Positions 27,583-37,304 of a stretch of 54,346 bases of DNA are shown piece after piece. The translations under genes were made by a program, and so were the position numbers. Where the stretch lies: assembly GCF_001189235.2 (NCBI RefSeq), contig NZ_LFIP02000020.1, forward strand, positions 1-54,346, read 5' to 3'. The notes beneath the pieces are model-generated. The model did no database searches. It was given only the letters and a program-made list of their open reading frames with translations, and was not told the origin of the DNA. Within the stretch, counting starts at the first letter, position 1. Each line of letters starts with the position of its first letter. The DNA comes from Bradyrhizobium embrapense. GTDB taxonomy: Bacteria > Pseudomonadota > Alphaproteobacteria > Rhizobiales > Xanthobacteraceae.

Positions 27583-28119
27583 ATGTCGTATCAAGTGCGC
27601 CCATTGCGAACAGATGACCTGCCAAGCGTGACAAGGATCTACAACGCCGCATGTCATGCAAGAGAAACAACAGAAGGAACCCGCCCTTGGAGCGACCAGC
27701 GAATGAAAGAATTTCTACTCGATGCAGGTCCGTCATTTGAGTCCTATACGTGCGAGGACGGCGGCACGGTGGTCGGCTGGACAGCAATTACTCGGTTGCG
27801 ACTCAGGGAAGATGTTAAACACGCAGCCGAGATGTCGCTATATGTTCAGGAGTCAGTTCGTCGTAGAGGAATTGGGAGCGCCCTTGCGAATACTCTTCTG
27901 AGTCGAGCAAGCATTATTGATTTGCACTGCATCGTTGGATTCGTGTTTGCGGACCTCCCGGAGGTCGTTTCTTTTTCAGAACGCAGGTGTGGGTTTTCGA
28001 TCGCCGGATGCCTTTCGGAACTCTTTTCCGACGGCGAAAAGCACCGCGACATTTTGCTTCTTGAAAAGCTTGTAGAACCGCGCAAGCATAGTCGGCCCTC
28101 ACGGTCATCGATTCCCTAG
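27583..28119 (+). CDS. GNAT-family N-acetyltransferase
   Basis: 178 residues. The ribosome site AAAGGA lies 8 bases before ATG 27583. It opens VRPLRTDDLPSVTRIYNAAC, has VVGWTAITRLRL in the central sheet, and the acetyl-CoA loop VRRRGIGSALANTLL (R-R-G-I-G). The last 25 residues (EKLVEPRKHSRPSRSSIP) are basic and atypical, so the original C-terminus may have been lost to a read-through. It is related to but clearly different from the minus-strand GNAT next to it. Both could acetylate a diamine or amino acid; a link to the aminotransferase/oxygenase pair 5 kb away is speculation. Confidence 0.8.
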   Translation: MSYQVRPLRTDDLPSVTRIYNAACHARETTEGTRPWSDQRMKEFLLDAGPSFESYTCEDGGTVVGWTAITRLRLREDVKHAAEMSLYVQESVRRRGIGSALANTLLSRASIIDLHCIVGFVFADLPEVVSFSERRCGFSIAGCLSELFSDGEKHRDILLLEKLVEPRKHSRPSRSSIP

Positions 28120-28376
28120 TTTGCGGCCTCCGCAATCGTAGCTACAAGACCTGTCACTGAGTTTATCAATGCATTTGAATAAGGAATGCTCAACCCGCTC
28201 TGCGAACCTGAAGAACAGTCGATTAAAAATTGACGCTTTCAGATCGTTTAGGAACGTGTCAGCAACCGGCCAGGCTTCGGCTGCTCAAGCCTTACGCCGG
28301 TGTATCGATCTAGTCATCTGGAACGCAAGTTCGTCACATTAGTTGATGGCTCGAATCTTTGTAGAGGAGAGCGCTT

Positions 28377-29474
28377 GTGGGGAATGCAGGAGTGAGAGGC
28401 CGGCCGATCGCGCCGTTAGTGGTCAGTCCGCAGGAGCGCACTTACCTAGAGAGGCAAGTTCGTCGTCATCGTGTTGCGCGGTCGCTATCTGAGCGGCGCC
28501 GCGCGATCCTGCGATGTGCGGATGGCTTGCCAAGCAAGTCGGTGGCTGCCGAACTCGGCATCCATGAACACACCGTTGGCAAGTGGCGCCGTCGATTTTT
28601 GAAGGATCGCTTTGATGGCCTGCTTGACGAAGCCCGCCCTGGCCGCCCTCGCACCATCGACGACGATCAGGTTGCTGAGGTAATCGAGCGGACATTGCGT
28701 ACGACGCCGGCCGACGCGACGCACTGGTCGATCCGCTCGATGGCCGCGGAAACTGGCCTTTCCCACACCACCATCCGCCGAATGTGGTCGGCGTTCGGCT
28801 TGCAGCCGCACCGTAGCCAGACATTCAAGTTGTCGAGCGATCCGCTGTTCGTCGACAAGGTACGCGATATCGTCGGCCTTTATCTATCCCCACCGAACCG
28901 AGCCCTTGTCCTCAGCATCGATGAGAAAAGCCAGATTCAGACCCTCGATCGTGAGCAGCCGGTCTTACCGATGATGCCTGGCGTGCCGGAACGTCGCACG
29001 CACAGCTACGTGCGGCATGGCACGACCACGCTTTTTGCAGCGCTCAATGTTGCCTCGGGGTTCGTCATCGGCAATGCTACAAGCGCCATCGGGCAGTCGA
29101 GCTTTTGAAGTTCCTCAAAGAGATCGACGCTCAAATCCCCGAGGGGCTCGCTGTCCATATTATCATAAACAACTATGCCACCCACAAGACGCCCAAGATC
29201 AAAGCGTAGCTCGCTCGCCGGCCGCACTATCATGTCCACTTCACGCCGACTTCTACGTCCTGGATCAATCAGGTCGAGCGCTGGTTCGCGGAACTCATCA
29301 GAAAGCAAATCCAGCGAGGTGTTCACACCTCCGTCAAACAGCTCGAGGCCGACATCCGTACTTTCATCGACCTGCACAACAAAAATCCGAAGCCTTTCAA
29401 ATGGACCAAATCTGCTGACCAGATTTTGCCCTCCGTCAAAGGCTTCTCACAAAGCCCACCAGACTTTATGTGGT
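28377..29474 (+). pseudogene. IS630-family transposase, frameshifted with an in-frame amber codon
   Basis: GTG start at 28377. The N-terminal helix-turn-helix domain reads LERQVRRHRVARSLSERRRA, then SVAAELGIHEHTVGKWRRRF; a second winged part is TTIRRMWSAFGLQPHRSQTF. The DDE core begins LVLSIDEKSQIQTLDREQP (first Asp). Near 29085 the frame shifts; the continuation EFLKFLKEIDAQIPEGLAVH, IIINNYATHKTPKIKA then meets TAG at about 29207. It resumes LARRPHYHVHFTPTSTSWIN, QVERWFAELIRKQIQRGVH with the final Glu. The usual catalytic D-N-Y is N-N-Y here, so the second Asp has also been lost. Inactive on three counts. Confidence 0.87.
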
Positions 29475-29497
29475 GAACTTTAGATTCACCTGACTAG

Positions 29498-30963
29498 CAC
29501 TACTTTGGCAGATTGTCGGTTTTGCCGCGCTTTATAGGATTCCCGAATCAGTTTTTCAATGATTCATGGGTGGTCGGCTCTGGAGGGCTGACCATGGCGG
29601 GATGGAAAGACGAACTTGAATGCTGGCTGATGCCGTTCTTGGACCGGCTGGGTCATAAGACTCGGCAGCGGATGTGTCCTCAAGTATGTTGCGGGACTGA
29701 TCGGCCCTGGCGATCGCAAGAGCGTTCAGCCGATGGCGGAGCGCCTTGCCACGGGCCACTACGACCAGCTTCACCATTTCATTGCGGACGGTCTCTGGGA
29801 CGCGACGCCGCTGGAGACGGAGCTGCTTAACCAGGCGGACCGACTTGTCGGCGGTAGGGATGCGGTGCTCGTTATTGATGACACCTCACTGCCGAAGAAG
29901 GGCGAACGCTCGGTCGGTGTCGCGGCCCAATACGCGTCGGCTCTCGGCAAAACGGCAAATTGCCAAACGCTGGTGTCCTCGACGCTTGCGCGCGGCGAAG
30001 TGCCGGTGATGGTCGCGTTACGTCTCTTTCTGCCTGACAGTTGGACAAGCGACGTGTCTCGTTTGAAGCGTGCTCGCGTGTCGGTCGAATACCGAACGCC
30101 ACGGTCCAAGCCGGAAATTGCCGTGGCCGAGATTGACCGCGCGATGGCAGCCAACGTGCGCTTTGGATGTGTGCTGGCGGATGCAGGATACGGACTTAGC
30201 GCACCCTTTCGACGAGGGCTAACGGAGCGCGGGCTGGCTTGGGCTGTCGGCATCCCTCGGCACCTGAAGGTGTATCCGGTCGACGTGAAGCTCATTTGGC
30301 CGATCACCAAAGTCCGCGGGAAACCACGAAAGAGTCCGCGGGAAACCACGAAAGCACCATGTGCCCTATATCTTACGATTGCGGCAGAACAAATGCTGGC
30401 CAGCGCCAAATGGAAAGCCGTGAGCTGGCGCAGCGGAACCAAAGGTCGGCTGAAAGCCCGATTTGCTGCTCTCCGTGTCCGCACCACCGACGGCCCTCCT
30501 CAGCGGATTTGGGATAAGGGTCAGCAGCATCTCCCGGGCGACGAAGCTTGGCTCATTGGCGGGCAACGTGCCTCAGGGGAGAAGAAATACTTTCTTGCCA
30601 ATCTCCCTGCGGCGACGGATCTGCGCACAGTGGCCGCCAGCATCAAGGCAAGATGGATTTGTGAGCAGGCGCATCAGCAGTTGAAGGAGGAGCTCGGACT
30701 TGATCCTTCGAGGGGCGATCATGGCAGGGTCTTCATCGCCACGACCTGATGACAATGATTGCCTACGCCTTCCTGCAACATCGTCGCCTCGCAAATGCGG
30801 GGCGGAAAAAAAGAATCAACGGGCCTCCGCCTCAACCAACCATGCCCGCCGTGTGTCACGCCATCGTCGATCTCATCCTTCGGCCGCCACCTCAGCAGTG
30901 CCCATATTGCCAAAAGCAAATCCTTGAAAAACAGTGGCGAAAACAAATTCTGCCAAAGTAGTG
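29498..30963 (+). mobile_element. IS701-family insertion sequence with CTAG target duplication
   Basis: Terminal inverted repeats CACTACTTTGGCAGA (29498-29512) and TCTGCCAAAGTAGTG (30949-30963) are perfect over 15 bases. Each is flanked by CTAG (29494-29497 and 30964-30967), a 4-bp target duplication of the kind IS701 elements make. The length is 1466 bp. It lies 20 bases after the IS630 stop. The ends are intact but the transposase gene is frameshifted. Confidence 0.88.
29594..30961 (+). pseudogene. IS701-family transposase, two frameshifts
   Basis: The start MAGWKDELECWLMPFLDRLG shifts frame near 29680, where YVAGLIGPGDRKSVQPMAER continues. The catalytic core reads DAVLVIDDTSLPKKGERSVG (first Asp), VRFGCVLADAGYGLSAPFRR (second Asp) and ARWICEQAHQQLKEELGLD (Glu). 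A second shift near 30705 moves to DLMTMIAYAFLQHRRLANAG and the natural end at 30961. A direct 16-base tandem repeat near 30316-30350 (GTCCGCGGGAAACCACGAAA twice) adds residues to the protein. Family proteins run to about 420 residues, matching the sum of the pieces. Confidence 0.87.
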
Positions 30964-30967
30964 CTAG

Positions 30968-31364
30968 TATTCGCCGGATTTCGGGAGTGTCAATTTACGG
31001 ATGTGGACATCCCTGGCAGAACGCGCACGCGAGCCGCTGAGATCCACAGCAACAATAGACCGAAACTACACGGCCGCGTCTGCAAGCATCACATCCTCGT
31101 TCGGAACGAATATTCCAGAGTGCCCAGAATACAACGGATCGGCCCGACGTTGAATTGAAGTGCAGCGCATTAAAAGAAACCCGCGTCGATCACGTCCGCG
31201 CTGGCGCGCTTCTCCAATGAATCTTTGCATCATGGGAGAATAACAAGGCGCATTCATCCGGGCCGCGCCCTGTACGGGGTTAGCCGACCAGGGCGCGAAA
31301 CTATCATCACCGAACAAACCACAAACGATTCTGGCGAATGCCATGGTTCGCTTGGTCAACAGCA
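30968..31364. other. Non-coding stretch right of the IS701 element
   Basis: 397 bases. Nothing recognisable. Frames on both strands are short and unlike known proteins. Confidence 0.4.
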
Positions 31365-32078
31365 TCACGACACAGCTGGACCGACCATCGGCAGGCGGTA
31401 GAAGTACGTCCGTAAACCTACCGCGCTATGGGCGTCAGTAAACGATATGACAGTGTAATTCTGCTTCCATCGCGCAACAGGATCTCTATGCGAAGGGCTG
31501 CGACTTGAATAGACGAGGCGATCGCCACCTTTGCCCGCGCCCAGAATACCTACATGACCAACAGCTTTGCTGGTCGTCGGCGAGATAATCAACGCCCCCG
31601 GCGGAAGATTGTCAGCTTTTTCGGCCTTCATACCGCCTCTTTAAAGACATCATAGAAGGTCGCTGTGCCATCGCTCTTCGTGATCCAGACATTCGCGGCG
31701 AAATACACAACATGTCGACAGGCCCACATGCACGCCAGGTTTCCATGATCTGGTCCATCTCCAGTCTTGAATTTATCGACTTGGTCAATCGCCTCTTGAG
31801 CGACCTTTGCATGATCGCTGTCGCTCATCGTGCCGCTGTAACTAATTGCGGCTTGAATTACCGCTCCTTCGGATGGGAACTCTACGCATTGTCGACAGCA
31901 ATCAGTCCGCATTTTGCGCCGCCATCTTAAAGAGATATTGGCCTCCTTCGTGATCGGCAAAGTGCTGGGTGACGCGGACATATGTTTGGCCTCCGCGTTC
32001 TTGCGTTTCGACCTTGCTCACCTTGCCCTTAGGGTCGAGTTGAGCCTTCAGCCCAGGATAATGATCAATACTATTCAC
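31365..32078 (-). pseudogene. NlpC/CHAP-like cysteine amidase gene, fragmented
   Basis: GTG start at 32078 with GGAGA 6 bases upstream. The first frame reads NSIDHYPGLKAQLDPKGKVS, ETQERGGQTYVRVTQHFADH and EGGQYLFKMAAQNAD, then meets TGA near 31905. A second frame has VAQEAIDQVDKFKTGDGPDH, then GNLACMWACRHVVYFAANVW with a likely catalytic Cys, ending DVFKEAV at 31628. A third frame, overlapping by ATGA, has LPPGALIISPTTSKAVGHVG with a likely catalytic His, then ILGAGKGGDRLVYSSRSPSH and ARWKQNYTVISF. The Cys...His order and GHVGILG fit a papain-like peptidoglycan amidase or endopeptidase (NlpC/P60 or CHAP). The pieces read as one gene broken by at least two indels. The family assignment is by motif only. 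Confidence 0.65.
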
Positions 32079-32658
32079 TGGCAGTCTCCATTTGCGGGAG
32101 GATGAAATTGACGAGTTGTAACAACTTGAGGTTACACTTGCCGTCCGGCCGTCGCAAATGGAAGATTGGGATTTCTAGGCCAGCATCGTCAGATTGACGA
32201 CCTGCCGGACTTCACCGCTCTCGGCTATAGACGGCAGCACAGCCAGCTAGCAATCAATGATCTCCGGGTTCGGCCTAGGAAAGACGGCAGCTTCACGTGA
32301 CGATTTTTGGGCGCATCGCAAGCAACCTAGCTCTACGTGCTGCGCGCGCCGGGCCTTCCGCCCTGGCCTTCTGTCCCGATCCCTCGCGCCGGGCTCCGCC
32401 CGCGGCGCCCGCAAAGGTCGCTGCGCCGCTACCATTCCCCCGTCCGCGCTAGGCTCGTGCAGGCTGGTTGGTCCTTCTCGGCAAGCTGCGCGGTTTGGAG
32501 AATACAACAAGACGCGATCTCGGCTTGCCGCTCCTCTCGCCCCTCATGTGCTGGAAACCTGCGCTCTTCCTGCTTGTTGGTCGAACCCCCGCGTTCAGGC
32601 GACCGCTCGTTTGGCCTGCATGCGAGAAAGCGCCTTACACGACGCGGACCGCGCATTA
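32079..32658. other. Non-coding stretch between amidase relic and bioD
   Basis: 580 bases, G+C rich in 32330-32420. No frame gives a recognisable protein. bioA, which often follows bioD in rhizobia, is not visible here. Confidence 0.4.
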
Positions 32659-33360
32659 TCACTTGAAATCGTCACGCAAGAAGGAGGCCTTGAATGCAGC
32701 TTCCAGGCTATCCGCCGACAGGGGCGCAATCCATGGCAGTCGCCCCAACCACCGCACCCGTCCAATCTCGCAAATCGCTCTCACGGCATCCGGGTTCTTT
32801 TCGCCAATCAAGGCGACTCCAAGAATGTCGATCTGGCGCCTTCGGATCGCCTCTATGGAGAGCAATGAACAATTGATTCTACTCGCAGTTGTACTGGTGC
32901 ACAGCACTATAGGAATTCGCCACCTCTCCAAGAGGTCAATGTAAAGCGAACCACAATTCAGCGGCTCCATGAGTCCGCCGGTCCCCTCGATCACGAGCGG
33001 CTGTCCTCCGGTGTCCGGCACGTCCAGCAATTCCGGCTTAATGCGAGCCTAGTCGATTTCCGCGGAACAGTGTGGCCAAGCGGTCGTTTGCAGTCGGTAC
33101 CCCTCAGGCACAATGCGATCCGGCGGAAGACTGGCAAGCCGAGCAACGCACTCGGTGTCCGTCTCTCCTTCGAGGCCGGCCTGAATCGGCTTCCAGAACC
33201 TGGCGCCAAGGAGATTGACGAGCCCTGCGCAGAACACGGTCTTTCCGACGCCGGCGCCTGTAGCCGTGACCACGATCCGCTGCTGGCTCGCCGATCTTGA
33301 TCTTTTGTCAAGCGTTGTGCCCACCTCGTTCTCCATTCTATGCAGCGGGCGCCGGCGCAA
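32659..33360 (-). pseudogene. bioD: Dethiobiotin synthetase with an in-frame amber codon
   Basis: BioD closes the ureido ring of dethiobiotin from 7,8-diaminopelargonate, CO2 and ATP. The N-terminal half shows the P-loop VVTATGAGVGKTVFCAGLVN and the FWKPIQAGLEGETDTECVAR block. The frame then meets TAG at 33049-33051 after AEID and continues unshifted with ARIKPELLDVPDTGGQPLVI, EGTGGLMEPL, and the C-terminal RWRIPIVLCTSTTASRINCS and LIGEKNPDAVRAI. Apart from this one codon the gene is full length (about 230 residues). The start is probably MENEVG (33336) or later. No bioB, bioF or bioA was found nearby, so this is an isolated relic. Confidence 0.88.
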
Positions 33361-34229
33361 AGACCGCTTACTCTTCGCAAGTCGTTGACGCCGGTGCCCT
33401 CAACTTCCGGATCTACCAACGGCTGCTCATCGACGCTGCTGCGTGCATCGCCTCCCCCTCAACGTCGAAACAGCAGTGCGATATACGCGAGATGCCCGTC
33501 GTGATTGGCGTCCGCCGACCCGTCTCAAAAAGCTCCGAATGCGGATTTGTTACATCGAATTATAGACGGTCGGCCGGCACGACAGCCCCCTCCTAGAGCT
33601 GCGCTTGATGCGTTGTGGCAGGTTAAGATTGTTATCGGCGCGGAAATATTGTCCGAATCGGACGGAGACGTTCACGGGCCGCTGGGTGTATCCCAATAGA
33701 CGCAGAACGGTACGCCTCGAGCGACAGCGGTGCGATTGTGGAGTGATTTCACCTGATGTCTCGGAAAGTAGCCGATCGGGGGCGTATTGGCCGTGACTCT
33801 AGGGGGATTTTTGCGCGTTTGACCTGAGCACGCGAGTTTATCGATAGCGGGCAGCCCCGACAGATTTTGCGCAATCAATCACGATGATCCTGCAAATAAC
33901 ACATCGACTCCTCGCTGGGTGTTGGTTGTTACGCACCCAGTGTCTCTTTTCCAACGGAACGAATCCCGACATTGTTCGATGTTGAGGTCACGAGCAGCGC
34001 CCTTGCAAAAGCTCAGAGCGCGCTACCTCGATCACCTTTATACGTAAGCTACGCGCAGACCATTGGGCATGACAATTCTCAGATCCTGCTCGAGTGCGAG
34101 TTCTGCTGCACATTCGTGGCATTATCGATGTCAAAGACCGCTCCAGCTATCGAAGCCCGTCAGCATTGCCTCGGGCTAAATCCCGAGATAAGAACGGGAC
34201 AAAGTTGCGGCGTCACTTTTGCGGCCACC
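33361..34229. other. Non-coding stretch upstream of the Dabb-pabBA genes
   Basis: About 870 bases. A frame open from 33972 leads into the Dabb gene but its first 86 codons resemble nothing known. The promoter for 34230-36674 should lie in the right part. No convincing regulatory palindrome. Confidence 0.4.
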
Positions 34230-34589
34230 ATGATCCGTCATATCGTCTTCTTCACAGCCAAGGAAAAAGCCGACCTCGACCGAATCATCGAAGGTCTATC
34301 GGTTCTCACCTCGATCACCTATGCGCGCCGGCTCGAGATTGCCCGCAACCGCAAGAGCGACCAGCTCGGCAATGATATCGATGTCGTGGTGTATGGTGAA
34401 TTCGACAGTGAGGCGGATCTCGCTGCGTACAAAGCGCACCATTTATATCAAGAAGCGATCCGATGCGTACGGCCGCTCCGGGAGTCGCGCTTTGCCGCTG
34501 ACTATGAGTTGTCGACAGACGTACATTTCGCTGGAACGGCAGGCCTAGGGCAAGTCGCTCGGCGCAGCGGACCGGTTGGTCGTGAGTAG
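34230..34589 (+). CDS. Dabb-domain (stress-responsive alpha/beta barrel) protein
   Basis: 119 residues from ATG 34230 (MIRHIVFFTAKEKADLDRII). Dabb proteins are small dimeric ferredoxin-like barrels; some are cyclases or monooxygenase-like, most are uncharacterised. Features are the opening IRHIVFFT strand, DIDVVVYGEFDSEADLAAYK with the typical YxxF/L segment, and HLYQEAIRCVRPLRESRFAA (the usual HPxH position here reads HHLY). The frame is open 86 codons upstream but that part is unlike the family. It sits 109 bases before pabB in the same direction and could share its transcript. Confidence 0.75.
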   Translation: MIRHIVFFTAKEKADLDRIIEGLSVLTSITYARRLEIARNRKSDQLGNDIDVVVYGEFDSEADLAAYKAHHLYQEAIRCVRPLRESRFAADYELSTDVHFAGTAGLGQVARRSGPVGRE

Positions 34590-34698
34590 CTCGATGATCA
34601 GGTACAGGACTTTGTACGTGTCGGGCGGAAATAGCCCTCGTTGGGATGGCAATTGGGCGCGAACCTCACGACCTGCCGGTCGTCGTAGCAGATAGCCT

Positions 34699-36093
34699 AT
34701 GCACGTCTGCGAGTTGCCATGGATCGAGCCGATCAAGGCGCTGCGCTGCCTTGCGCAGCGGCCGCAGCTTACCTTTCTCGATAGCGCCGCAGAGCATGAG
34801 CTGCTCGGACGTTACTCATACCTGGCTTGCGAGCCGTTCGGTACCTATTTCGTCGCCGATGGACAGGCAAGTTGGAATGGACAGGCACTTATAGGGAATC
34901 CATGGGAGGCCCTCCGCGAGCTACTTGCCAGATACAAAGAAGCGCATCGCCCGGATCTTCCCCCATTCCAGGGCGGCGCAGCCGGCTTTCTTGCCTACGA
35001 TCTGAACCGAACATTGGAGGAGTTGCCGGCACCGTCAATTGCGGGTCTCGGGTTACCTCAGTCAATACTGCATTTTTATGATGTAGTGATCAGCTTCGAT
35101 CACCGCGATCAGAAGTGTTGGATCGTCTCGACCGGCTGGCCGGAGCAGGAGTCCACTCGACGGGCCGAGCGCGCACGTCGTCGCGCCGATGAGGTTGCGG
35201 CACTGCTTGCCAGGCCAAAGTCGCCGCGGATTGTGATCCCCAGCACCACAGGCCAATGGCATTCGAATTTTAGCCGTGAAGGGTTCAAAGCGGCCATCCA
35301 GCGTGTCATCGATTTAATCCTGGCTGGAGATATATTCCAGGCGAACATCGCACAACGCTTCAGTGCCAAGGTCTCCCCCCTGTTCGATCCGCTCACCTTT
35401 TATTGCCAGCTCCGCTCTTTGAACCCAGCCCCGTTTGCAGCCCTCCTACGATATGACGCGCTGACGATCGCATCGAGCTCTCCTGAGCGATTTCTGCGGC
35501 TCGAGGGCCGGCAGGTCGAAACACGGCCGATCAAGGGCACAATCGCACGCTCCGCGGATGCCGCGGAAGATATGCACCGTGCCGAGCTCCTTCTCGCGTC
35601 CGAGAAGGATCGCGCCGAGAATATTATGATCGTCGACCTGCTGCGCAACGATCTGTCACGCGTTTGTACCGACGATTCCGTCGAAGTTTCAGCTCTTTGC
35701 AACTTGGAATCCTATGCCTCCGTGCACCATCTTGTGTCGGTGGTCGCAGGCGCGCTGCGCGCAGACCAAGACGCCGTCAGTCTGCTTCGCGCCTGCTTTC
35801 CGGGCGGCTCGGTGACCGGCGTTCCAAAGGTGCGAGCAATGGAAATCATTGCGGACATCGAAAAAGCGGCACGAGAGGTCTATTGCGGGGCGATCGGCTT
35901 CATCGGATTCGATGGATACATGGACACGAGCATTGCGATCCGCACTGTCGTGATCGACGATGACGCGGCTGTGTTTCACGCAGGCGGCGGAATAACGGCG
36001 ATGTCGGATCCTGAAGCCGAATATGAAGAGACGCTTGCCAAGGCAGAACGACTGTTCCAAGCCTTCGGTGTCGATCCAACCGGTGCACTTTGA
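34699..36093 (+). CDS. pabB: Aminodeoxychorismate synthase component I
   Basis: 464 residues. PabB, with ammonia from PabA, converts chorismate to 4-amino-4-deoxychorismate on the way to p-aminobenzoate and folate. The N-terminal domain has ELLGRYSYLACEPFGTYFVA. The chorismate-utilising domain has AGDIFQANIAQRFSAKVSPL, SSSPERFLRLEGRQVETRPI-K-GT, DRAENIMIVDLLRNDLSRVC, CFPGGSVTGVPKVRAMEIIA and FHAGGGITAMSDPEAEYEET. The Lys279 in PIKGT is the nucleophile that marks PabB rather than anthranilate synthase (PIAGT). Complete and uninterrupted. Its stop overlaps the pabA start. A pabC lyase gene is not present downstream. Confidence 0.93.
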   Translation: MHVCELPWIEPIKALRCLAQRPQLTFLDSAAEHELLGRYSYLACEPFGTYFVADGQASWNGQALIGNPWEALRELLARYKEAHRPDLPPFQGGAAGFLAYDLNRTLEELPAPSIAGLGLPQSILHFYDVVISFDHRDQKCWIVSTGWPEQESTRRAERARRRADEVAALLARPKSPRIVIPSTTGQWHSNFSREGFKAAIQRVIDLILAGDIFQANIAQRFSAKVSPLFDPLTFYCQLRSLNPAPFAALLRYDALTIASSSPERFLRLEGRQVETRPIKGTIARSADAAEDMHRAELLLASEKDRAENIMIVDLLRNDLSRVCTDDSVEVSALCNLESYASVHHLVSVVAGALRADQDAVSLLRACFPGGSVTGVPKVRAMEIIADIEKAAREVYCGAIGFIGFDGYMDTSIAIRTVVIDDDAAVFHAGGGITAMSDPEAEYEETLAKAERLFQAFGVDPTGAL

Positions 36094-36674
36094 TTGTCAT
36101 CATCGACAACTACGATTCTTTCGTATTCAACATTGCGCGCTATTTCCGCAAGCTTGGTGCAGAGACGGAAGTGGTTCGCAATGACGCGATTAGCGTAGCT
36201 GATCTCGGTGGGCTCCAGCCTAGTGCAATCGTCATATCGCCCGGCCCCTGCACGCCAAGGGAGGCTGGCATATCCAACGCGGCTGTCCGGGAACTCTCGG
36301 GACGCATCCCAATCCTTGGTATCTGTCTCGGTCACCAGTGTATTGGAAGCGTTTTCGGCGGACGGATCGTGCGTGCACATCGTCCCGTGCACGGCCAAGT
36401 CTCGTTGATAAGACACAATGGTCGTGGGTTGTTCAAGGAAATCCCGTCGTCATTTTGTGTCGGGCGCTACCATTCTCTAGCGGTCGAACTCGATCAATCA
36501 CACGCGCCGAGTCTCATGGTGACAGCCCGCTCAGATGAAGGAGAGATCATGGGCCTGTCGCATCGGCATCATCCAACCCATGGCGTGCAGTTCCATCCGG
36601 AGTCAGTCCTTACTCAACAAGGGCCCGTGCTATTTAGGAATTTCTTGCGATTAGCCGCCAATTTCAAAGTGTGA
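36090..36674 (+). CDS. pabA: Aminodeoxychorismate/anthranilate synthase glutamine amidotransferase
   Basis: 194 residues beginning with TTG at 36090, which overlaps the pabB stop (TTGA), so the pair is translationally coupled. Class I glutamine amidotransferase: IIDNYDSFVFNIARYFRKLG, SPGPCTPREAGIS, the nucleophile Cys79 in GICLGHQCIG, and the His-Glu pair in GVQFHPESVLT. It supplies ammonia to PabB. PabA and TrpG are close relatives; the coupling to a PIKGT-type PabB favours p-aminobenzoate synthesis. The gene looks intact. Confidence 0.92.
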   Translation: MIVIIDNYDSFVFNIARYFRKLGAETEVVRNDAISVADLGGLQPSAIVISPGPCTPREAGISNAAVRELSGRIPILGICLGHQCIGSVFGGRIVRAHRPVHGQVSLIRHNGRGLFKEIPSSFCVGRYHSLAVELDQSHAPSLMVTARSDEGEIMGLSHRHHPTHGVQFHPESVLTQQGPVLFRNFLRLAANFKV

Positions 36675-36901
36675 GGTCGGAGACTCTATCGAACGGCGAG
36701 CAGGTATCCGCGAATCGCTTGGCAGAGCCAGGTGCAAGACGTAACGAGACAACGAAAACACCCAAACAGTACGTTGCGTACGCAAGTTTCTCTTTTGGTA
36801 CAGCCTCAATTGAATTACCTGGTGACGCATCGCCCCTTCGTATCACCTCCATTGGGAGAGGTGGGTTTCTTCTGATTTCCTCGTAAACCTTTATTCGAGA
36901 T

Positions 36902-36919
36902 CCGCCAAGAGATTGGCGG
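36902..36919. terminator. GNRA-loop hairpin downstream of pabA
   Basis: CCGCCAA-GAGA-TTGGCGG is a perfect 7-bp stem closed by a GAGA tetraloop, 228 bases after the pabA stop. No T tract follows, so intrinsic termination is uncertain. Confidence 0.35.
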
Positions 36920-37101
36920 TGCCTAGGCGGTAGTCTCGCTACCGCTGCCCTTGCGGGCGTTTCCTCCCTTGACTTGGCCGCCGGTCCAAGCGGATCGGCG
37001 GTCCTCTTCGATGTCGAGGCGGCGCTCTCATGATTGAGGAATTCCTACAGCGATCTGCAGCTCGACGACGCCGGCTGTAGCTGCAACGTCTGTCATCGTG
37101 G

Positions 37102-37299
37102 TTGAAAGCATTCATGCAACATAGAGGTGTCCAATTCAGCATTCGAGAAGTGCACCCCGGCGAGTGGCGCTACAGTTTCGAGGTCGATAGCAAGAGGATC
37201 AGTGGCAAGACCCGAACGAGGCTGCAACTTCTTGCAGTCCGACGGGTTAAAGATCGCATTAATCGTGAACTGAATCGGAGCACGGAACATGGAAGTTGA
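37102..37299 (+). CDS. Small rhizobial hypothetical protein
   Basis: 65 residues: a short beta-rich start (HRGVQFSIREVHPGEWRYSF), then a basic helix rich in Arg/Leu (TRLQLLAVRRVKDRINREL). I recall very similar short proteins of unknown function scattered in Bradyrhizobium genomes. No strong ribosome site. It ends just where the tRNA-like fragment begins. Confidence 0.5.
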   Translation: MKAFMQHRGVQFSIREVHPGEWRYSFEVDSKRISGKTRTRLQLLAVRRVKDRINRELNRSTEHGS

Positions 37300-37304
37300 G
37301 CGGT

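Noticed and set aside
29510..29535. TGGCAG...TTTTGC looked like a sigma-54 -24/-12 promoter
   Set aside because: Spacing between GG and GC is 15, not 10, and the first part is the IS701 terminal repeat.
31620..31640. GTCAGCTTTTTCGGCC resembles half of a tts box
   Set aside because: It is within a coding relic (codons for ADNLPP), one half only, and no effector gene lies downstream.
32257..32868. Plus-strand 203-codon frame near the bioD end
   Set aside because: Antisense to bioD in its second half and unlike any protein in its first half.
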